Of a stretch of 64,000 nt of DNA, positions 50,048 through 59,709 are shown one piece after another (position 1 is the stretch's first letter; every line of letters starts with the position of its first letter). Where the stretch lies: contig JACJYR010000001.1 in NCBI GenBank assembly GCA_020636005.1, forward strand, positions 124,001-188,000. The letters run 5' to 3'. The stretch comes from Lewinellaceae bacterium (lineage in GTDB: Bacteria; Bacteroidota; Bacteroidia; Chitinophagales; Saprospiraceae). Both the position numbers and the translations under genes were made by a program. The notes below the pieces were generated by a model that ran no database searches, was not told the DNA's origin, and was given only the letters and a program-made list of their open reading frames with translations.

Positions 50048-51582
50048 TCGGTGTTGAGTTTTTGTAAAAGATTCCTGTTGAAACTCAATTTTCTGGGAGC
50101 CTCGCCGCCGGGGAATATCTCGGCCAAGGCGGCCGTTTTGGGGTCAAACTGCAGCCACATCACCGTAGTGGCCACGTCGTCCTGGTCGCTGGACAGGCGG
50201 TAAAGGTACACACTGTCTTTTTTAATGCCCAGGTCTTCCAGCCCAAAGGGGTTGCTGACCGGGTAGAGCGACAGGGGCTTCCCTTCTTTCACTTGTTGTT
50301 TTTTGACCACCTTCACCTGCTCCACGCTTTCCATGATTGCTTCCACGAGGTGGTTGCAGGCCACGATGCGCATGACGGGCGAATGGGGGTCGAGGCGCAG
50401 GCGGTAGAGGGTATCGCTGGTGAAGCCTTTCTTGTCCACTTCTTTCATCGGTTCGTAGTATTCCCGCAGGGAGGCCAGGCCTTTAAGGTGATAAAACTCA
50501 AGGCTGTCGATCCATGAAAGCGAGCGGAAGTAGCAGCCTTCCAGGTTCACGCTGGTAATGGTAGCTTCCTGCACCTTCACGCCTTCGAGGTTGGAATTGC
50601 GGAAGTCGCCGTCCAGATAGACTTCCCGCATATCGGCGAAGGCCAGGTTTCCGCCGGTGATGCTGATGTCTTCCATGCGGGACTTGCGCAGGTTGGCATA
50701 GCTGAGGTTGGCGCCGTCCATCTTGGTAGTTTTGAAAGTGGCTTCTTCAAGGTAGGCGTGGGAAAGATCGGCCCGGTCGAGATTGGCCCGGTCGAAGTTG
50801 GCTTTGTAAAAATAACTGTCCGCCAGTTTGGCCCCTTTCAGGTAGGCATCGGTGAAATTGGCCTCCCGCAGGTCGGCGTAGTTGAAGTTGGCCCTGGCGA
50901 AAATCTTGTCGTAGGTTTTTTCGTCGAGGTTGCTGTTTATCAGGGAAAAGAGGAGTTGGCCCCGCTCCGGGCTGAGCTGGCGCGGCGTGAGGGAGTCGTT
51001 CTCCAAATAGCGGTAGGGCCGCAGGGCCTGGCTGAGCGACACAATGCGCCCGACGAGGGGGTCGGAAAGCGAGCGGGCGGTGTTGCCCTTCATCTCGTCG
51101 TCAATCTTGTCCATGATATTGCTCATGAAAAAAATGAGCGAGCTGCGTCGGTTGCCTTCTTCGAGGTTGATCTGCTGGTCGAGGCGATCGTTTTGCCTGC
51201 CGAGCAGCTGGTTTTGGATTTCGAGCTTGTCGTTCTGCCGGTTGAGGATGTAGGTCTGCACCATCATGATGAGCAGGGGGCCCATGGCGGCCACAATGGC
51301 AAAAATGCCGATGCGGGTGATCCGCCAAACGAGGTGGACGACGACATCCACGATGGTGTCCTTGGACACTTTTCCGCTCGGAAGCTCGTCGAAGAGCTTG
51401 CGGACGCTGCCTTTCAGCTTCCTGCCTGCCAGGAGCCTCGTGCTCGATTGGGTGAGGAATTTTCCCATGCCACTGCTGGCTTTTTGGCCGGCTTTGCGCG
51501 CCTCCAGTTCTGCCCGCAGGCGGAGGTTGTCCATTTCCAGTTGGCGAAGCCTTTTTTCGATATCGTCATCCAGTTGCTCCAT
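50029..51582 (-). CDS. Membrane protein with pentapeptide-repeat domain
   Basis: The 517-residue protein has an N-terminal coiled coil, one strong transmembrane helix (about 87-112, IFAIVAAMGPLLIMMVQTYI) and a second coiled segment. A right-handed quadrilateral beta-helix of pentapeptide repeats follows (about 230-370: ANFNYADLREANFTDAYLKG, ANFDRANLDRADLSHAYLEE), then a C-terminal globular part. Such helices often bind proteins. The gene is first of a two-gene unit with the EI24-like protein. Confidence 0.8.
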   Translation of the reverse strand: MEQLDDDIEKRLRQLEMDNLRLRAELEARKAGQKASSGMGKFLTQSSTRLLAGRKLKGSVRKLFDELPSGKVSKDTIVDVVVHLVWRITRIGIFAIVAAMGPLLIMMVQTYILNRQNDKLEIQNQLLGRQNDRLDQQINLEEGNRRSSLIFFMSNIMDKIDDEMKGNTARSLSDPLVGRIVSLSQALRPYRYLENDSLTPRQLSPERGQLLFSLINSNLDEKTYDKIFARANFNYADLREANFTDAYLKGAKLADSYFYKANFDRANLDRADLSHAYLEEATFKTTKMDGANLSYANLRKSRMEDISITGGNLAFADMREVYLDGDFRNSNLEGVKVQEATITSVNLEGCYFRSLSWIDSLEFYHLKGLASLREYYEPMKEVDKKGFTSDTLYRLRLDPHSPVMRIVACNHLVEAIMESVEQVKVVKKQQVKEGKPLSLYPVSNPFGLEDLGIKKDSVYLYRLSSDQDDVATTVMWLQFDPKTAALAEIFPGGEAPRKLSFNRNLLQKLNTECQQAQ

Positions 51583-51779
51583 AAGACGAAGGTAGGGAAA
51601 TCGTGATTGGTGATAAGTGTTTGGTGATTGGGATAAGCTGGAAGCAAAAATAAAGTGCGGGTTTTTGTAATTGGAAAAAGATGTGCTGGTTTAAAAAAAC
51701 TGTTTGGGCGGGACGGATGAAGTTTGCAACCATTTCTTATCAGAAACGTGAGTTATGGCATTGTGTAGTTGATAATCAA

Positions 51780-51875
51780 GTCCGTAGGACAAATATCTTT
51801 GTAGAAAAGCCTTGTAACTGCCTGTTTACATTCCATCGTAACGCTAGCTGTTTCAAGATGCCGCTCCGATGGAGC
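51780..51875. repeat. Decayed REP-like pair, family 1
   Basis: GTCCGTAGGAC followed by ATATCTTTGTAG, then GCTCCGATGGAGC. These match the parts of the 18.3-kb unit (GGAC-GAATCTTTGTAG and CCGATGG cores) but with shortened stems. Confidence 0.5.
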
Positions 51876-51949
51876 CGAAAACACTGCAAATGCTAAGTTC
51901 CAATCGAGCAGGAGGAAGTACAGAGAATCATTTAGACCTGCGGAACCCG

Positions 51950-51986
51950 CAAACAAAAAAAAAATGGCGCCCACAAGGGGCGCCAA
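51950..51986 (-). terminator. Terminator of the DUF6438 lipoprotein gene
   Basis: On the minus strand, a GC-rich stem (TGGCGCCCC / GGGCGCCA) is followed by a run of ten T, 16 bases after the stop codon. A textbook intrinsic terminator. Confidence 0.85.
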
Positions 51987-52001
51987 GTGTTGTGTGTGGG
52001 C

Positions 52002-52463
52002 CTATTGTCCAGGGTTGTCATTTTTTTTGGTCCATCCGTCTTCGGTCTCGGCGATGGCTTCCACCAGTTTTTCCAGGTTCTTGAGTTCTGCCGGGCCGCC
52101 ATAGTAATCCTTGATAGTCCTGTCAATGGCAGCGTGCCTGAACGTTACCCAGGTGGTCGGCAGATCCGTGACCTGGGCAGTATATTCGTCCTGAAAAGAC
52201 TGGAAATCACTTTTTTCAAAAGCAGCAAAGAGGGCATTGGCTTCTTCGGGGGTCAGGGTACGGGTCCAATCTCCTTCTTTTTCCACGTTGCGCTCCCCTT
52301 TGAAAGTGGCATTCCCTTTCCCGTCCACCGTAAAGGTATAGACCGGGCAAAAGCCAAAGCAGGGATCCTTTTTTAATTCAATCCTGGAGGCTGCATCGTA
52401 TTGATAAGGATCGCAGGCAACCAGCGAGGTGGCGAGGGCCAGTAGTAGTAGGAAATTTTTCAT
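52002..52463 (-). CDS. DUF6438-type lipoprotein
   Basis: The 153-residue protein starts MKNFLLLLALATSLVACDPY (lipobox SLVAC, Cys about residue 17). The family core follows: IELKKDPCFGFCPVYTFTVD and GNATFKGERNVEKEGDWT, with the paired cysteines of the CFGxCPVY motif. Start set at ATG 52463; upstream in-frame codons would spoil the signal. Function of the family is unknown. Its own terminator follows. Confidence 0.85.
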   Translation of the reverse strand: MKNFLLLLALATSLVACDPYQYDAASRIELKKDPCFGFCPVYTFTVDGKGNATFKGERNVEKEGDWTRTLTPEEANALFAAFEKSDFQSFQDEYTAQVTDLPTTWVTFRHAAIDRTIKDYYGGPAELKNLEKLVEAIAETEDGWTKKNDNPGQ

Positions 52464-52504
52464 GTCGCTTTTGTTTTTCACAGAAACACGGATTATCAAT
52501 CAGT

Positions 52505-52600
52505 TATACTTAAACACGGGTAGCATTGTCAGATTATTATTAGCTGTTGGCTTTTCGTCGTTAGCCTTTGCAAAAAGCCAATGGCCAAAAAGCTAATAAT
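52505..52600. repeat. TATTATACT-family hairpin repeat, decayed copy
   Basis: Contains TATACTTAAACACGGGTAGC, TTATTAGCTGTTGGCTTT and CAAAAAGCCAATGGCCAAAAAGCTAATAATAA, matching the copies at 936-1047 and 62418-62521 but with a shorter, diverged hairpin. Confidence 0.55.
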
Positions 52601-52727
52601 AAGAAAGGCAGGTGCGCGGGCAAGGTGGGATGTAATTTCGCCGAAAGGTAGAACAAACAGCCGTATCAGAAAGCAGGTTTGCAACGATTTTTTTCCACAC
52701 GGGTTTTCTTGATCAAAACTTAGCGCC

Positions 52728-53237
52728 ATGCACGAAATGACCCTGTTCAGCGACCTGCTGGTGGCGGAGGCCCGCCGCCGCCTTTTCGAAGAAAATGTAC
52801 CGAGGATAAAAAAATGCCTGGGCGAACTTTCCGAGCATGAAATCTGGTACCGCCCTAACGCCCACAGCAACAGCGTCGGCAACCTCGTGCTGCACCTCTG
52901 CGGCAATGCCCGGCAGTGGGTACTCGCCGGCCTGGGCGGCCAGGAAGATACCCGCCGGCGCCAGCAGGAGTTCGACGAGCGTGGCCCTATACCCACCAGC
53001 GAATTGATCCGGCACCTGGATGAGACCATGGCCGCCATCGCCGCAGTGCTCGACAACCTGACGCCGGGCGCTATCCTGCAGCCAATTACGGTGCAGGGCT
53101 TCCAGGAAACCGGCCTGAGCATCCTCGTGCATGTCATCGAGCACTTCTCCTACCACACGGGCCAGATCACCTATTTTGTAAAATGGAAAAAAGACATGGA
53201 CATGGGGTACTATGCCGGGTTGGATTTGAACAATTAA
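52728..53237 (+). CDS. DinB-family (DUF1572-like) protein
   Basis: A 169-residue four-helix-bundle protein. The metal-binding His positions of the DinB/YfiT fold appear in VGNLVLHLCGNARQW and at the end in HVIEHFSYHTGQITYF. Members act as thiol-dependent transferases or are of unknown role. The gene converges on the RsmB-like gene; their stop codons share one TTAA. Confidence 0.85.
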   Translation: MHEMTLFSDLLVAEARRRLFEENVPRIKKCLGELSEHEIWYRPNAHSNSVGNLVLHLCGNARQWVLAGLGGQEDTRRRQQEFDERGPIPTSELIRHLDETMAAIAAVLDNLTPGAILQPITVQGFQETGLSILVHVIEHFSYHTGQITYFVKWKKDMDMGYYAGLDLNN

Positions 53238-54442
53238 ACTCGTGTCCGCTCCATCAACGCCATGTAAAACCCGTCGAAGCCCTGACCGGATGGTGAAATA
53301 TGCCGTTCATCCAACCGCACAAACGCTTTATTTTCGGCTAAAAACAGCTCCACTTGCCGCTCATTTTCCGAGGGCAAAATGCTGCAGGTGGCATAGACCA
53401 TCTTGCCGCCGGGCCGCACTATTTTGCTGTAAGCACGGATGATGTCGGCCTGCATCCCCCGCACCCGGTCCAGGAATTCCTGCGACAGCTTCCACTTTGC
53501 ATCGGGGTTGCGGCGCAGCACGCCGAGGCCGGAACACGGCACGTCCAGCAGGAGCCTGTCGGCAGTGTTGTGCAGCCGTTTGATGGTTTTGGTGGATTCG
53601 ATGGGGCGGGCCTGGATGATGTGGACGCCGTTGCGGCGGGCCCTTTTTTGAAGCTCCGTCAGCTTCCATGCTTCCGTGTCCAGGGCGATGATGCTGCCTT
53701 TGTTTTCCATCAAAGCGGCCAGGTGCAGCGACTTGCCGCCTGCCCCGGCGCAGGCGTCCACCACCCTCATGCCCGGCTCCACCTGCAGGAAGGGGGCGAT
53801 GCACTGCGAGCCTGCATCCTGCAACTCGAAGCAGCCCTTTTTAAACAATGGGCTTTGGAAAATATTCCCCCGTTTTTGGAGCACGAGCGCATCCTGGGCC
53901 AGCGGGGTATTCTCGCTCTCCCAGCCTTCGGCGGCCAGGAGTTTTTGTAGTTCTTGCGCAGTGGTTTTCAACGTGTTGGCCCGCAGCACCACACTGGCGG
54001 TTTGGTTGAGGGCGGCCAGTTCGGCCTCCCATTGATCGCCCAGTTCGGCGGTTCCCACCTCATCCAGCCAATCGGGGATGGACTGGGCTATGCGGCGGTC
54101 GATAGCCAGGCTTTTCTTTTTGTTAAAAATAGCTGTTGGATCCAGCCCTGAAAACTCCTCCCAGTCAGGCAATTCCACGTTTTTCAAAATCAAATTCACC
54201 CCGGCGAGGCGAAAAAAATGCTGCTCATCGGCGAGTGGGGATGGGCCGTCCAGGGCTTCCAGCAGCCGTTTCCACCGCACGATTTCGTAGGTGTTTTCTG
54301 CCAAAAAGGCACGATCCCGGCTGCCCCATTTCGGGTTTGACTTCAACAGGCGCTCAACGGCCTTGTCGGCATATTTGCCATCCCGGAAGATATCGATGCA
54401 GGCGGCTGAAAGGGCTGATAGCAGGGGGCGGTGCAGGCGCAT
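53234..54442 (-). CDS. RsmB-like 16S rRNA (cytosine-C5) methyltransferase
   Basis: The 402-residue protein has an N-terminal helical RNA-binding region and a SAM-dependent methyltransferase of the NOL1/NOP2/Sun group: VDACAGAGGKSLHLAALM (SAM site), LLLDVPCSGLGVLRRNPDAKW (about residue 300, first Cys), MVYATCSILPSENERQV (about 350, catalytic Cys). Start at ATG 54442 (MRLHRPLLSALSAACIDIF). It should methylate a cytosine of ribosomal or other RNA; RsmB is the nearest named relative. Confidence 0.88.
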   Translation of the reverse strand: MRLHRPLLSALSAACIDIFRDGKYADKAVERLLKSNPKWGSRDRAFLAENTYEIVRWKRLLEALDGPSPLADEQHFFRLAGVNLILKNVELPDWEEFSGLDPTAIFNKKKSLAIDRRIAQSIPDWLDEVGTAELGDQWEAELAALNQTASVVLRANTLKTTAQELQKLLAAEGWESENTPLAQDALVLQKRGNIFQSPLFKKGCFELQDAGSQCIAPFLQVEPGMRVVDACAGAGGKSLHLAALMENKGSIIALDTEAWKLTELQKRARRNGVHIIQARPIESTKTIKRLHNTADRLLLDVPCSGLGVLRRNPDAKWKLSQEFLDRVRGMQADIIRAYSKIVRPGGKMVYATCSILPSENERQVELFLAENKAFVRLDERHISPSGQGFDGFYMALMERTRV

Positions 54443-54487
54443 AACTGGATAGGCTTTGTGAAAAAATGCAAACGTAGTGATTTTCAA

Positions 54488-54542
54488 ATTGGCGGACGGG
54501 AGGCGGCGGACGGCAGACGGCAGACGGCGGACGGGGGGCGGC
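54488..54542. repeat. G-rich CGGACGG/CAGACGG short repeat
   Basis: Repeated 7-base words (GGCGGACGG, GGCAGACGG) fill the 45-bp region upstream of the RsmB-like gene. G runs could form a quadruplex. No gene between 54443 and 54959 other than the two-hairpin repeat. Confidence 0.55.
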
Positions 54543-54644
54543 TTGGGTTTCGATGCAAGCCAGAATAGCCAGGTGATACTCTTTGTTTCAGTTTATTGAG
54601 GCCTGGATTTGAAATTAATTGGGACTATGTTTTTTGGCGGGCAG

Positions 54645-54728
54645 GAGACCGTCCAGAGAAGTGTGTTTTTTTCAAAAACACACTCTCACAATCAATCACT
54701 TTTGAGAAATTGACTCGGTTAATAGAAC
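54645..54728. repeat. Two-hairpin dispersed repeat, copy 3
   Basis: Reads GTCCAGAGAAGTGTGTTTTT, then AAAACACACTCTCACAATC and AATCACTTTTGAGAAATTGA. The second stem is weakened by a G-to-T change (CACTTTTGAG). The 3' end differs from the other copies (AATAGAACAG for TTTTGAACAA). Confidence 0.75.
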
Positions 54729-54959
54729 AGCCTCCCTGCAGGCAACAGCCCTTGCGGGGCGTTTATATTTATACAAGTGCCAAATCTTCCTCTTTAACAG
54801 CCCCAGCAGGGCGGCGATGTTACAATACCCTGGAACATGGCCGCCCCGCTGGGCCGACTATTTTTGGCCCGTCTTTTCCAAATGGAAAATTGCTGGCGTA
54901 AATCTTCGATTTCAAACAATTTCAAACAACTCAAACAATTTCAAACAACTCCCAGGTTT

Positions 54960-57900
54960 TCACTTCATCTTCACCACCTTCCGCACCACCCATTCGCCGG
55001 TAGCCGTCTGTAGCCGCAGGAAAAACAGGCCATTCCCCACCCCGCTCAAATCCATTTCAAACGCATTGCTGTTCAGCACTTCCCGTTTCAGCAGCTTGCC
55101 GTCCAGGCCCTGCAGTTCTGCCATTGTCAGGCCCAACCCTGCACGGACGGTCAGCCGATCGCCGACCGGGTTAGGGTAAACCAGGATGTTGTTCCCCTTC
55201 TCTATTTCAGAGGTGCCAACGGCACCGGTCTCCAGTTGCAGGTTGTCCAGCAGCACGACGTCGTCTGTCGTGAAATAAGCTGGCTGAAGGTCGCCGTATT
55301 GACCTATTTCCGTGTAAAATTTAAACTCCAGTTCCCCTTTGAAATATTTTGGCAGGCCAATTTGGTGGTGGGTCAGTTGGCCCTCTGGTTGGCCGGCAAA
55401 GATGGCCTTGCCGGTTTCGTTGCCCTCCCACCTCGCCTGGAACATGCTGCTGTACAGGTAGCCCTCAGCCGTAGCCGGGTCGTTCCGGAACAGCTTGAGG
55501 TCGAAGCTCAGCACACTGTTTTCAATGGCCGAAAAATCAACACAGGCCCATATCGTACTGCTCACGCCACTGTAATAACCACTTTTGGAAAAGTTGTTTT
55601 CATAGTTGGGGCAACGGGTGAAAAATTCGGAATCGGTTGTCAGGCCGGTAGAGCCGAAGTATGCTGCGCCCTGATACGCCACGATGGGATCGGGGACGTA
55701 ACTGTCCACGAACAGGGTGTTGTCGAGGGCGTAGTCGTCGTTGAATTCGTTGAGATAATCCCCGGATATCGTTTCCCTCAAGGCAAGCGTAATGTCATTA
55801 TAGTTGTTGGAGGGATCGGGGTCAGGCCCATAATCCACGTAAAAGGAAAGTTGCCCGGAGGAAATATTGCCCAGGTCAATTTCCCTGAACAGGATAACCG
55901 AGCGGAACGCCTCCAAATCGGAGGTGAGGGCGTAATTTTCCGACCATAAGGTGGAACCATTACTATTTTTAATCGAAAGGCCCAATTGCGTGCCTGCGGG
56001 GAGCGCCTCGCAGCTATTGTTGACCACCCAAACCAAGGCATTTTGCACCGTTGAAAAACATTTGGGTTTGTCAAAAGAAGCATAGGTTGAAAGGTCGGAC
56101 GATTGGTACTCGTATATTTCATAATACTCGTAAGCATAGTTGTTGTCGGGGTCGTCATCAGATAGATTGAGCTGCATGTCCAGGCTAAAGAAAGTGGCAT
56201 GATCAACGATGAACCAGTCGTCCACTTCTATGGTCAGCACCTCCCCTGGGCCGATGGCCTCCGTTATGGCCCCGGTATAGTCGGGCAACCCGAAAGCAGA
56301 AAGCGTAAAGGAGCCGTTCATACTGGGCAAATAAGTGGTGATGCCTTTGTTGTAAATGTCAACTGAAATGGGGATATAAGTATTAATGCCGCACAATTGG
56401 TTGTAAACAAAAGATTGGCCGCTGCCGATGCCCAGGTCAAAATCCAGCCCTCCAGCATTAGCCGGCAGCCCCACGGCTTTCCAGGCTTCCACCACGGCTG
56501 CTATTTCAGGGGCGCCGGGGCCGTACAGTTCTTCCGCCGCATCCTGGGAGTATTGGTAAAAATCGTTGTAGTCGCTGTTTTCCGTCAGGTAGTTGCGGTT
56601 GGTCAAAAACACGATTTGGATGGCCTTGTCCATGCCGAGGGCCGGCACATTAAACGACTGGCCTGCCTCGTTCATGCCCTGCTTTCCGTCCACCAGCATC
56701 GAAAACCAGAGGTTGCCGATGGAGCTGTTTGTATGGACATCTGCATTGTCGTCCCAAAACTCGCCCCCGTAAAAGGCGGGCATTTCAACGCTCTTCGGAT
56801 CGTCCATCACCCTGAATGGCTCGGCATCGGGGCTTAAGAGAAAGGAATGGCTCAGTACCCAGCTAAAGTTGCCGGGGTCTGCAAGGCGTTCAAGCGCCTT
56901 TCCAAACATATCGGCCAGGCTTTCGTTGATGGCGCCCGATTCCCTGGAATACACCAGTTGGGAAGTGTAGTCCACCATGCCGTGGGTGAATTCGTGGCCC
57001 ACCACTTCCAGCGTGGTCAGGGGGCCATACAGGCAGTTGCCGTCACCGTAGTTGGAGTATTCGCCGTCCCAGAACGCATTGACGTTGCCTGCGCCGTTGT
57101 TGTGGACCTGCACTTTGAGGGCTTTACCGTTCCCATCCTGCCCATTCCAGCCAAACTGGCCGAGCATCATGTCGTAGTACCGGGTGGTGCAATAATGGGC
57201 ATCCAGGGCCACTTCGTCCATCCGGTCGTTCGTCAAATCCCAATGGGGGCTGTTATTGGTAAAATTGCTCAGGTCTGTGTTCCAGACGGTGATGCCGCCA
57301 CCCCGGGTCGGGTCGTGGAGCACGTACTGCTGGGGGCCGGTGGAGTCAGTAACGATGTTGACCGTTCCGTAATACTTCGTAACGGCAGTACTGGGCACGC
57401 CTTCCTGGAGCAGGAGCGGGAAGTGGGAGATGATTTCCCCCCGCTGTGCGTCCACATAGTAGCGTTGTTTGTCAAAAGGATCCAGGCTTTGGAGGTCAAT
57501 CTGGTAGGCCAGCCGCAGGTCCTCGGAAGTTTTGGGAAAAGCCGGATCAATGTAGCACAGGCTTGTGGAGGGCAATGGCCCGTATTCCCTGGCCTTCATG
57601 TGGAGTTGGGCAATTTTCAGCGCTATTTCCGCACGGATGGCAGGGGCGGCGCCAGCATTGGCATGGGGGGTAAAATGGCCGTTTGCCTTCACCACCTGGC
57701 CTTCTTTTTCGTGTAAAAAGTAGGTGCTTCCAACAATAGGCAGCCCGGCCAGGAATTGCTGGTACTTGTAGTGTACATAGCCGTTTTTACCAACTATCTC
57801 TTCTTCCAGTATCATGGAAGAAGGGTCGGCCAGGCCCATGTCTGCGGCCATAGCTGCGAAATAGCTCCTGTGGCCCAGGGAGGGGTTTGGGTTCGTGAAA

Positions 57901-58013
57901 TGGCCGTACTTTTCCGTGAGGTAAAGCCCGGAAATGCGTTTGTTTTGGCCAAAAGAGAATGGTGAGAAAACAAGAAAAAGCAACAGGGAAAGAAGGAGGC
58001 GACGTGCATTCAT
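54960..58013 (-). CDS. M4-family (thermolysin-like) metallopeptidase, T9SS cargo
   Basis: The 1017-residue protein has a signal peptide (to about 22, SFGQ) and a FTP-like propeptide (about 30-210). The zinc peptidase has HEFTHGMVDYTS (about residue 343) and the downstream Glu in ESGAINESLADMFGK. Beta-rich domains (about 540-920) include a discoidin/jelly-roll-like part, and the C-terminal type A sorting domain ends the protein (VYPNPVGDRLTVRAGL, LFFLRLQTATGEWVVRKVVK). It should be activated by propeptide removal and be secreted or surface bound, giving protein degradation outside the cell. Confidence 0.93.
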   Translation of the reverse strand: MNARRLLLSLLLFLVFSPFSFGQNKRISGLYLTEKYGHFTNPNPSLGHRSYFAAMAADMGLADPSSMILEEEIVGKNGYVHYKYQQFLAGLPIVGSTYFLHEKEGQVVKANGHFTPHANAGAAPAIRAEIALKIAQLHMKAREYGPLPSTSLCYIDPAFPKTSEDLRLAYQIDLQSLDPFDKQRYYVDAQRGEIISHFPLLLQEGVPSTAVTKYYGTVNIVTDSTGPQQYVLHDPTRGGGITVWNTDLSNFTNNSPHWDLTNDRMDEVALDAHYCTTRYYDMMLGQFGWNGQDGNGKALKVQVHNNGAGNVNAFWDGEYSNYGDGNCLYGPLTTLEVVGHEFTHGMVDYTSQLVYSRESGAINESLADMFGKALERLADPGNFSWVLSHSFLLSPDAEPFRVMDDPKSVEMPAFYGGEFWDDNADVHTNSSIGNLWFSMLVDGKQGMNEAGQSFNVPALGMDKAIQIVFLTNRNYLTENSDYNDFYQYSQDAAEELYGPGAPEIAAVVEAWKAVGLPANAGGLDFDLGIGSGQSFVYNQLCGINTYIPISVDIYNKGITTYLPSMNGSFTLSAFGLPDYTGAITEAIGPGEVLTIEVDDWFIVDHATFFSLDMQLNLSDDDPDNNYAYEYYEIYEYQSSDLSTYASFDKPKCFSTVQNALVWVVNNSCEALPAGTQLGLSIKNSNGSTLWSENYALTSDLEAFRSVILFREIDLGNISSGQLSFYVDYGPDPDPSNNYNDITLALRETISGDYLNEFNDDYALDNTLFVDSYVPDPIVAYQGAAYFGSTGLTTDSEFFTRCPNYENNFSKSGYYSGVSSTIWACVDFSAIENSVLSFDLKLFRNDPATAEGYLYSSMFQARWEGNETGKAIFAGQPEGQLTHHQIGLPKYFKGELEFKFYTEIGQYGDLQPAYFTTDDVVLLDNLQLETGAVGTSEIEKGNNILVYPNPVGDRLTVRAGLGLTMAELQGLDGKLLKREVLNSNAFEMDLSGVGNGLFFLRLQTATGEWVVRKVVKMK

Positions 58014-58408
58014 GATGGAAGGGTTTAGTTTAAAAGGATTTTAACAGGTAGGCAAATTAGCGGAAAAAGGAAGGATCGCACAAGGAATTAAAAAACTTTG
58101 CAAGGTGTCAGCTAAAAATCGACAGTTTCCAGATCGCCATATTATAGCTCACACTGCCAAGCTTTGTGGAGGAAAGAAGTGGTTGGGAAAGGTGGATAAG
58201 GATGCGAATAACGGGTTCATTTTTTTCATACGTTGATTTTCAGGAGGTTAGATCATGGTGATTTTAAAAATCACCATGCTCTCGTTTTTCAAACAACTGA
58301 ATATACGGAAATTAATTTAACCACTTATCCGCAATGAAGGGGGTTATAAACCATGCACAAAACCCGACGTCCCACAGTATGAAAGTTTTTTTTTCCCAAC
58401 ACCAAACC
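58014..58408. other. Gap of about 395 bp without a gene
   Basis: Holds a short perfect palindrome (CATGGTGATTTT and complement, 58254-58278) in AT-rich sequence and probably the promoter of the M4 peptidase on the minus strand. I see no gene, no repeat family and no RNA signature. Confidence 0.5.
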
Positions 58409-59326
58409 TCACTTCCATTCCGGTATCAGCCCCCGCAGTCCCATGTCCACCACTTTATCGTTTTTTGCGGGGTCGTCGGCAAAGAGATCCAGTTCACCGT
58501 TCCCGTTGAAGTCTTCCCATTCAAAGCTGTTGTTGATAGAAAAGGAGAGTACCACTTTGATATTGGCCGGTTCGTTGCCGGTAACAACGAGGGGCTCAGG
58601 AAATTTTCCAGTGACGACGCAGGAGCCGGGCGGGATGGGGCTGCTCTGGAAGAGTGGGTTTACCACGGTAGTTGCACCAGCCGGGGCAACGCCCGAGAAC
58701 AGGGCGTTGAAGGGATCGTAAGGAGCGGAAAAGGCAGTCTCAAAGGCCCAAAAACCCTGCTTTTTGTTGGCGTTTACCGTTAGTGAACGGCTCTTGGGCG
58801 TCACCTTGGAAATATAGGTATTGAAACCCACAAAGGAAGCCACCGTGCCTTCCTGGCCATATAAGTCGCCGATAGCCGGAATGTTTCTCAGGTTGAATTT
58901 CACGTCGTATTGTTGAAAGGTCACGCTGGCCCGCACCCACTCGTAGGTGCCTGGCGGCACATTTTTCAGGCTGATGTTGGCAAAGACTTCCTTTTCGCCC
59001 ACCACGGCGGCCTTGTCAAAATCCACGGCATTGTCGCCCCCGGCAGTCGTTTCGGCCCCTTTATAGACGATAGCGCCCTGGCCCAATTGCGTAAGGGCCA
59101 TCGGGGCCAATTCGACATAATGCACGCTCAGCTTGCTGAAATTGGGCGTTTGGGCAGCATGGCCAGGGGGGATGGCCGAAGGCTGCCCGATGTTGTTGAG
59201 CCGGGGCTGTTCCTCGTCGAAGCGGAAGGAAAGCTCCAGATCGGGGCCATTGCCTGTTGTTGTTTCTTTGCTGCACGAAGCCATCAGCAAGGACAGCAAA
59301 AAGAATAAAATGCTTCTAACCTTCAT
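58409..59326 (-). CDS. Hypothetical lipoprotein
   Basis: The 305-residue protein has a lipoprotein signal MKVRSILFFLLSLLMASCSK (Cys about residue 18) followed by a beta-rich region (LELSFRFDEEQPRLNN, YEWVRASVTFQQYDVKFNLR) and a C-terminal EF-hand-like stretch (FNGNGELDLFADDPAKNDK). Resembles surface lipoproteins of Bacteroidota with DUF4382/DUF4270-like folds, but no family is recognised with confidence. Confidence 0.65.
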   Translation of the reverse strand: MKVRSILFFLLSLLMASCSKETTTGNGPDLELSFRFDEEQPRLNNIGQPSAIPPGHAAQTPNFSKLSVHYVELAPMALTQLGQGAIVYKGAETTAGGDNAVDFDKAAVVGEKEVFANISLKNVPPGTYEWVRASVTFQQYDVKFNLRNIPAIGDLYGQEGTVASFVGFNTYISKVTPKSRSLTVNANKKQGFWAFETAFSAPYDPFNALFSGVAPAGATTVVNPLFQSSPIPPGSCVVTGKFPEPLVVTGNEPANIKVVLSFSINNSFEWEDFNGNGELDLFADDPAKNDKVVDMGLRGLIPEWK

Positions 59327-59483
59327 ACATCTGATTTTTTATGTAAGGATGAAAAAATAACTTCCGTTAAGTAGGCAGGCTAAATTATTCGACTATTCCA
59401 CAATATTGGTGCTGCTTGAAATCGAAGATTCACTTCAGTAAATTGTTGTTCTTCGGCCATTTTACAACAGTTGACAACAAAGT

Positions 59484-59540
59484 CAAACCATTTCAACCAT
59501 TTCAACCATTTCAAACCATTTCAAACAAAGTCAAACTAAT
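59484..59540. repeat. CAAACCATTT tandem words upstream of the DUF885 gene
   Basis: The word TTCAAACCA / TTTCAACCA repeats about five times in the leader region before the proposed start at 59710. Similar AAAC/CAAC tracts are found at 54905-54955 and 61588-61622. Confidence 0.6.
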
Positions 59541-59709
59541 ACCCAGCAACATGAATCAAGAAATATTTTTGAAAAAAAACCTCATCAAAAGATGCAAGCC
59601 CAGGAACAAAAACACCTCAACAAGCAAACACCCAAGCACAAATTCAATCATCCGGCAAAAGATTTACTTAAACTTGCGCCTTGTTGAACCATTCAAACGA
59701 TCAAGTGGT

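Noticed and set aside
54488..54542. Replication or plasmid iterons
   Set aside because: The words are short, G-rich and irregular, and there is no replication protein or AT-rich unwinding region nearby.
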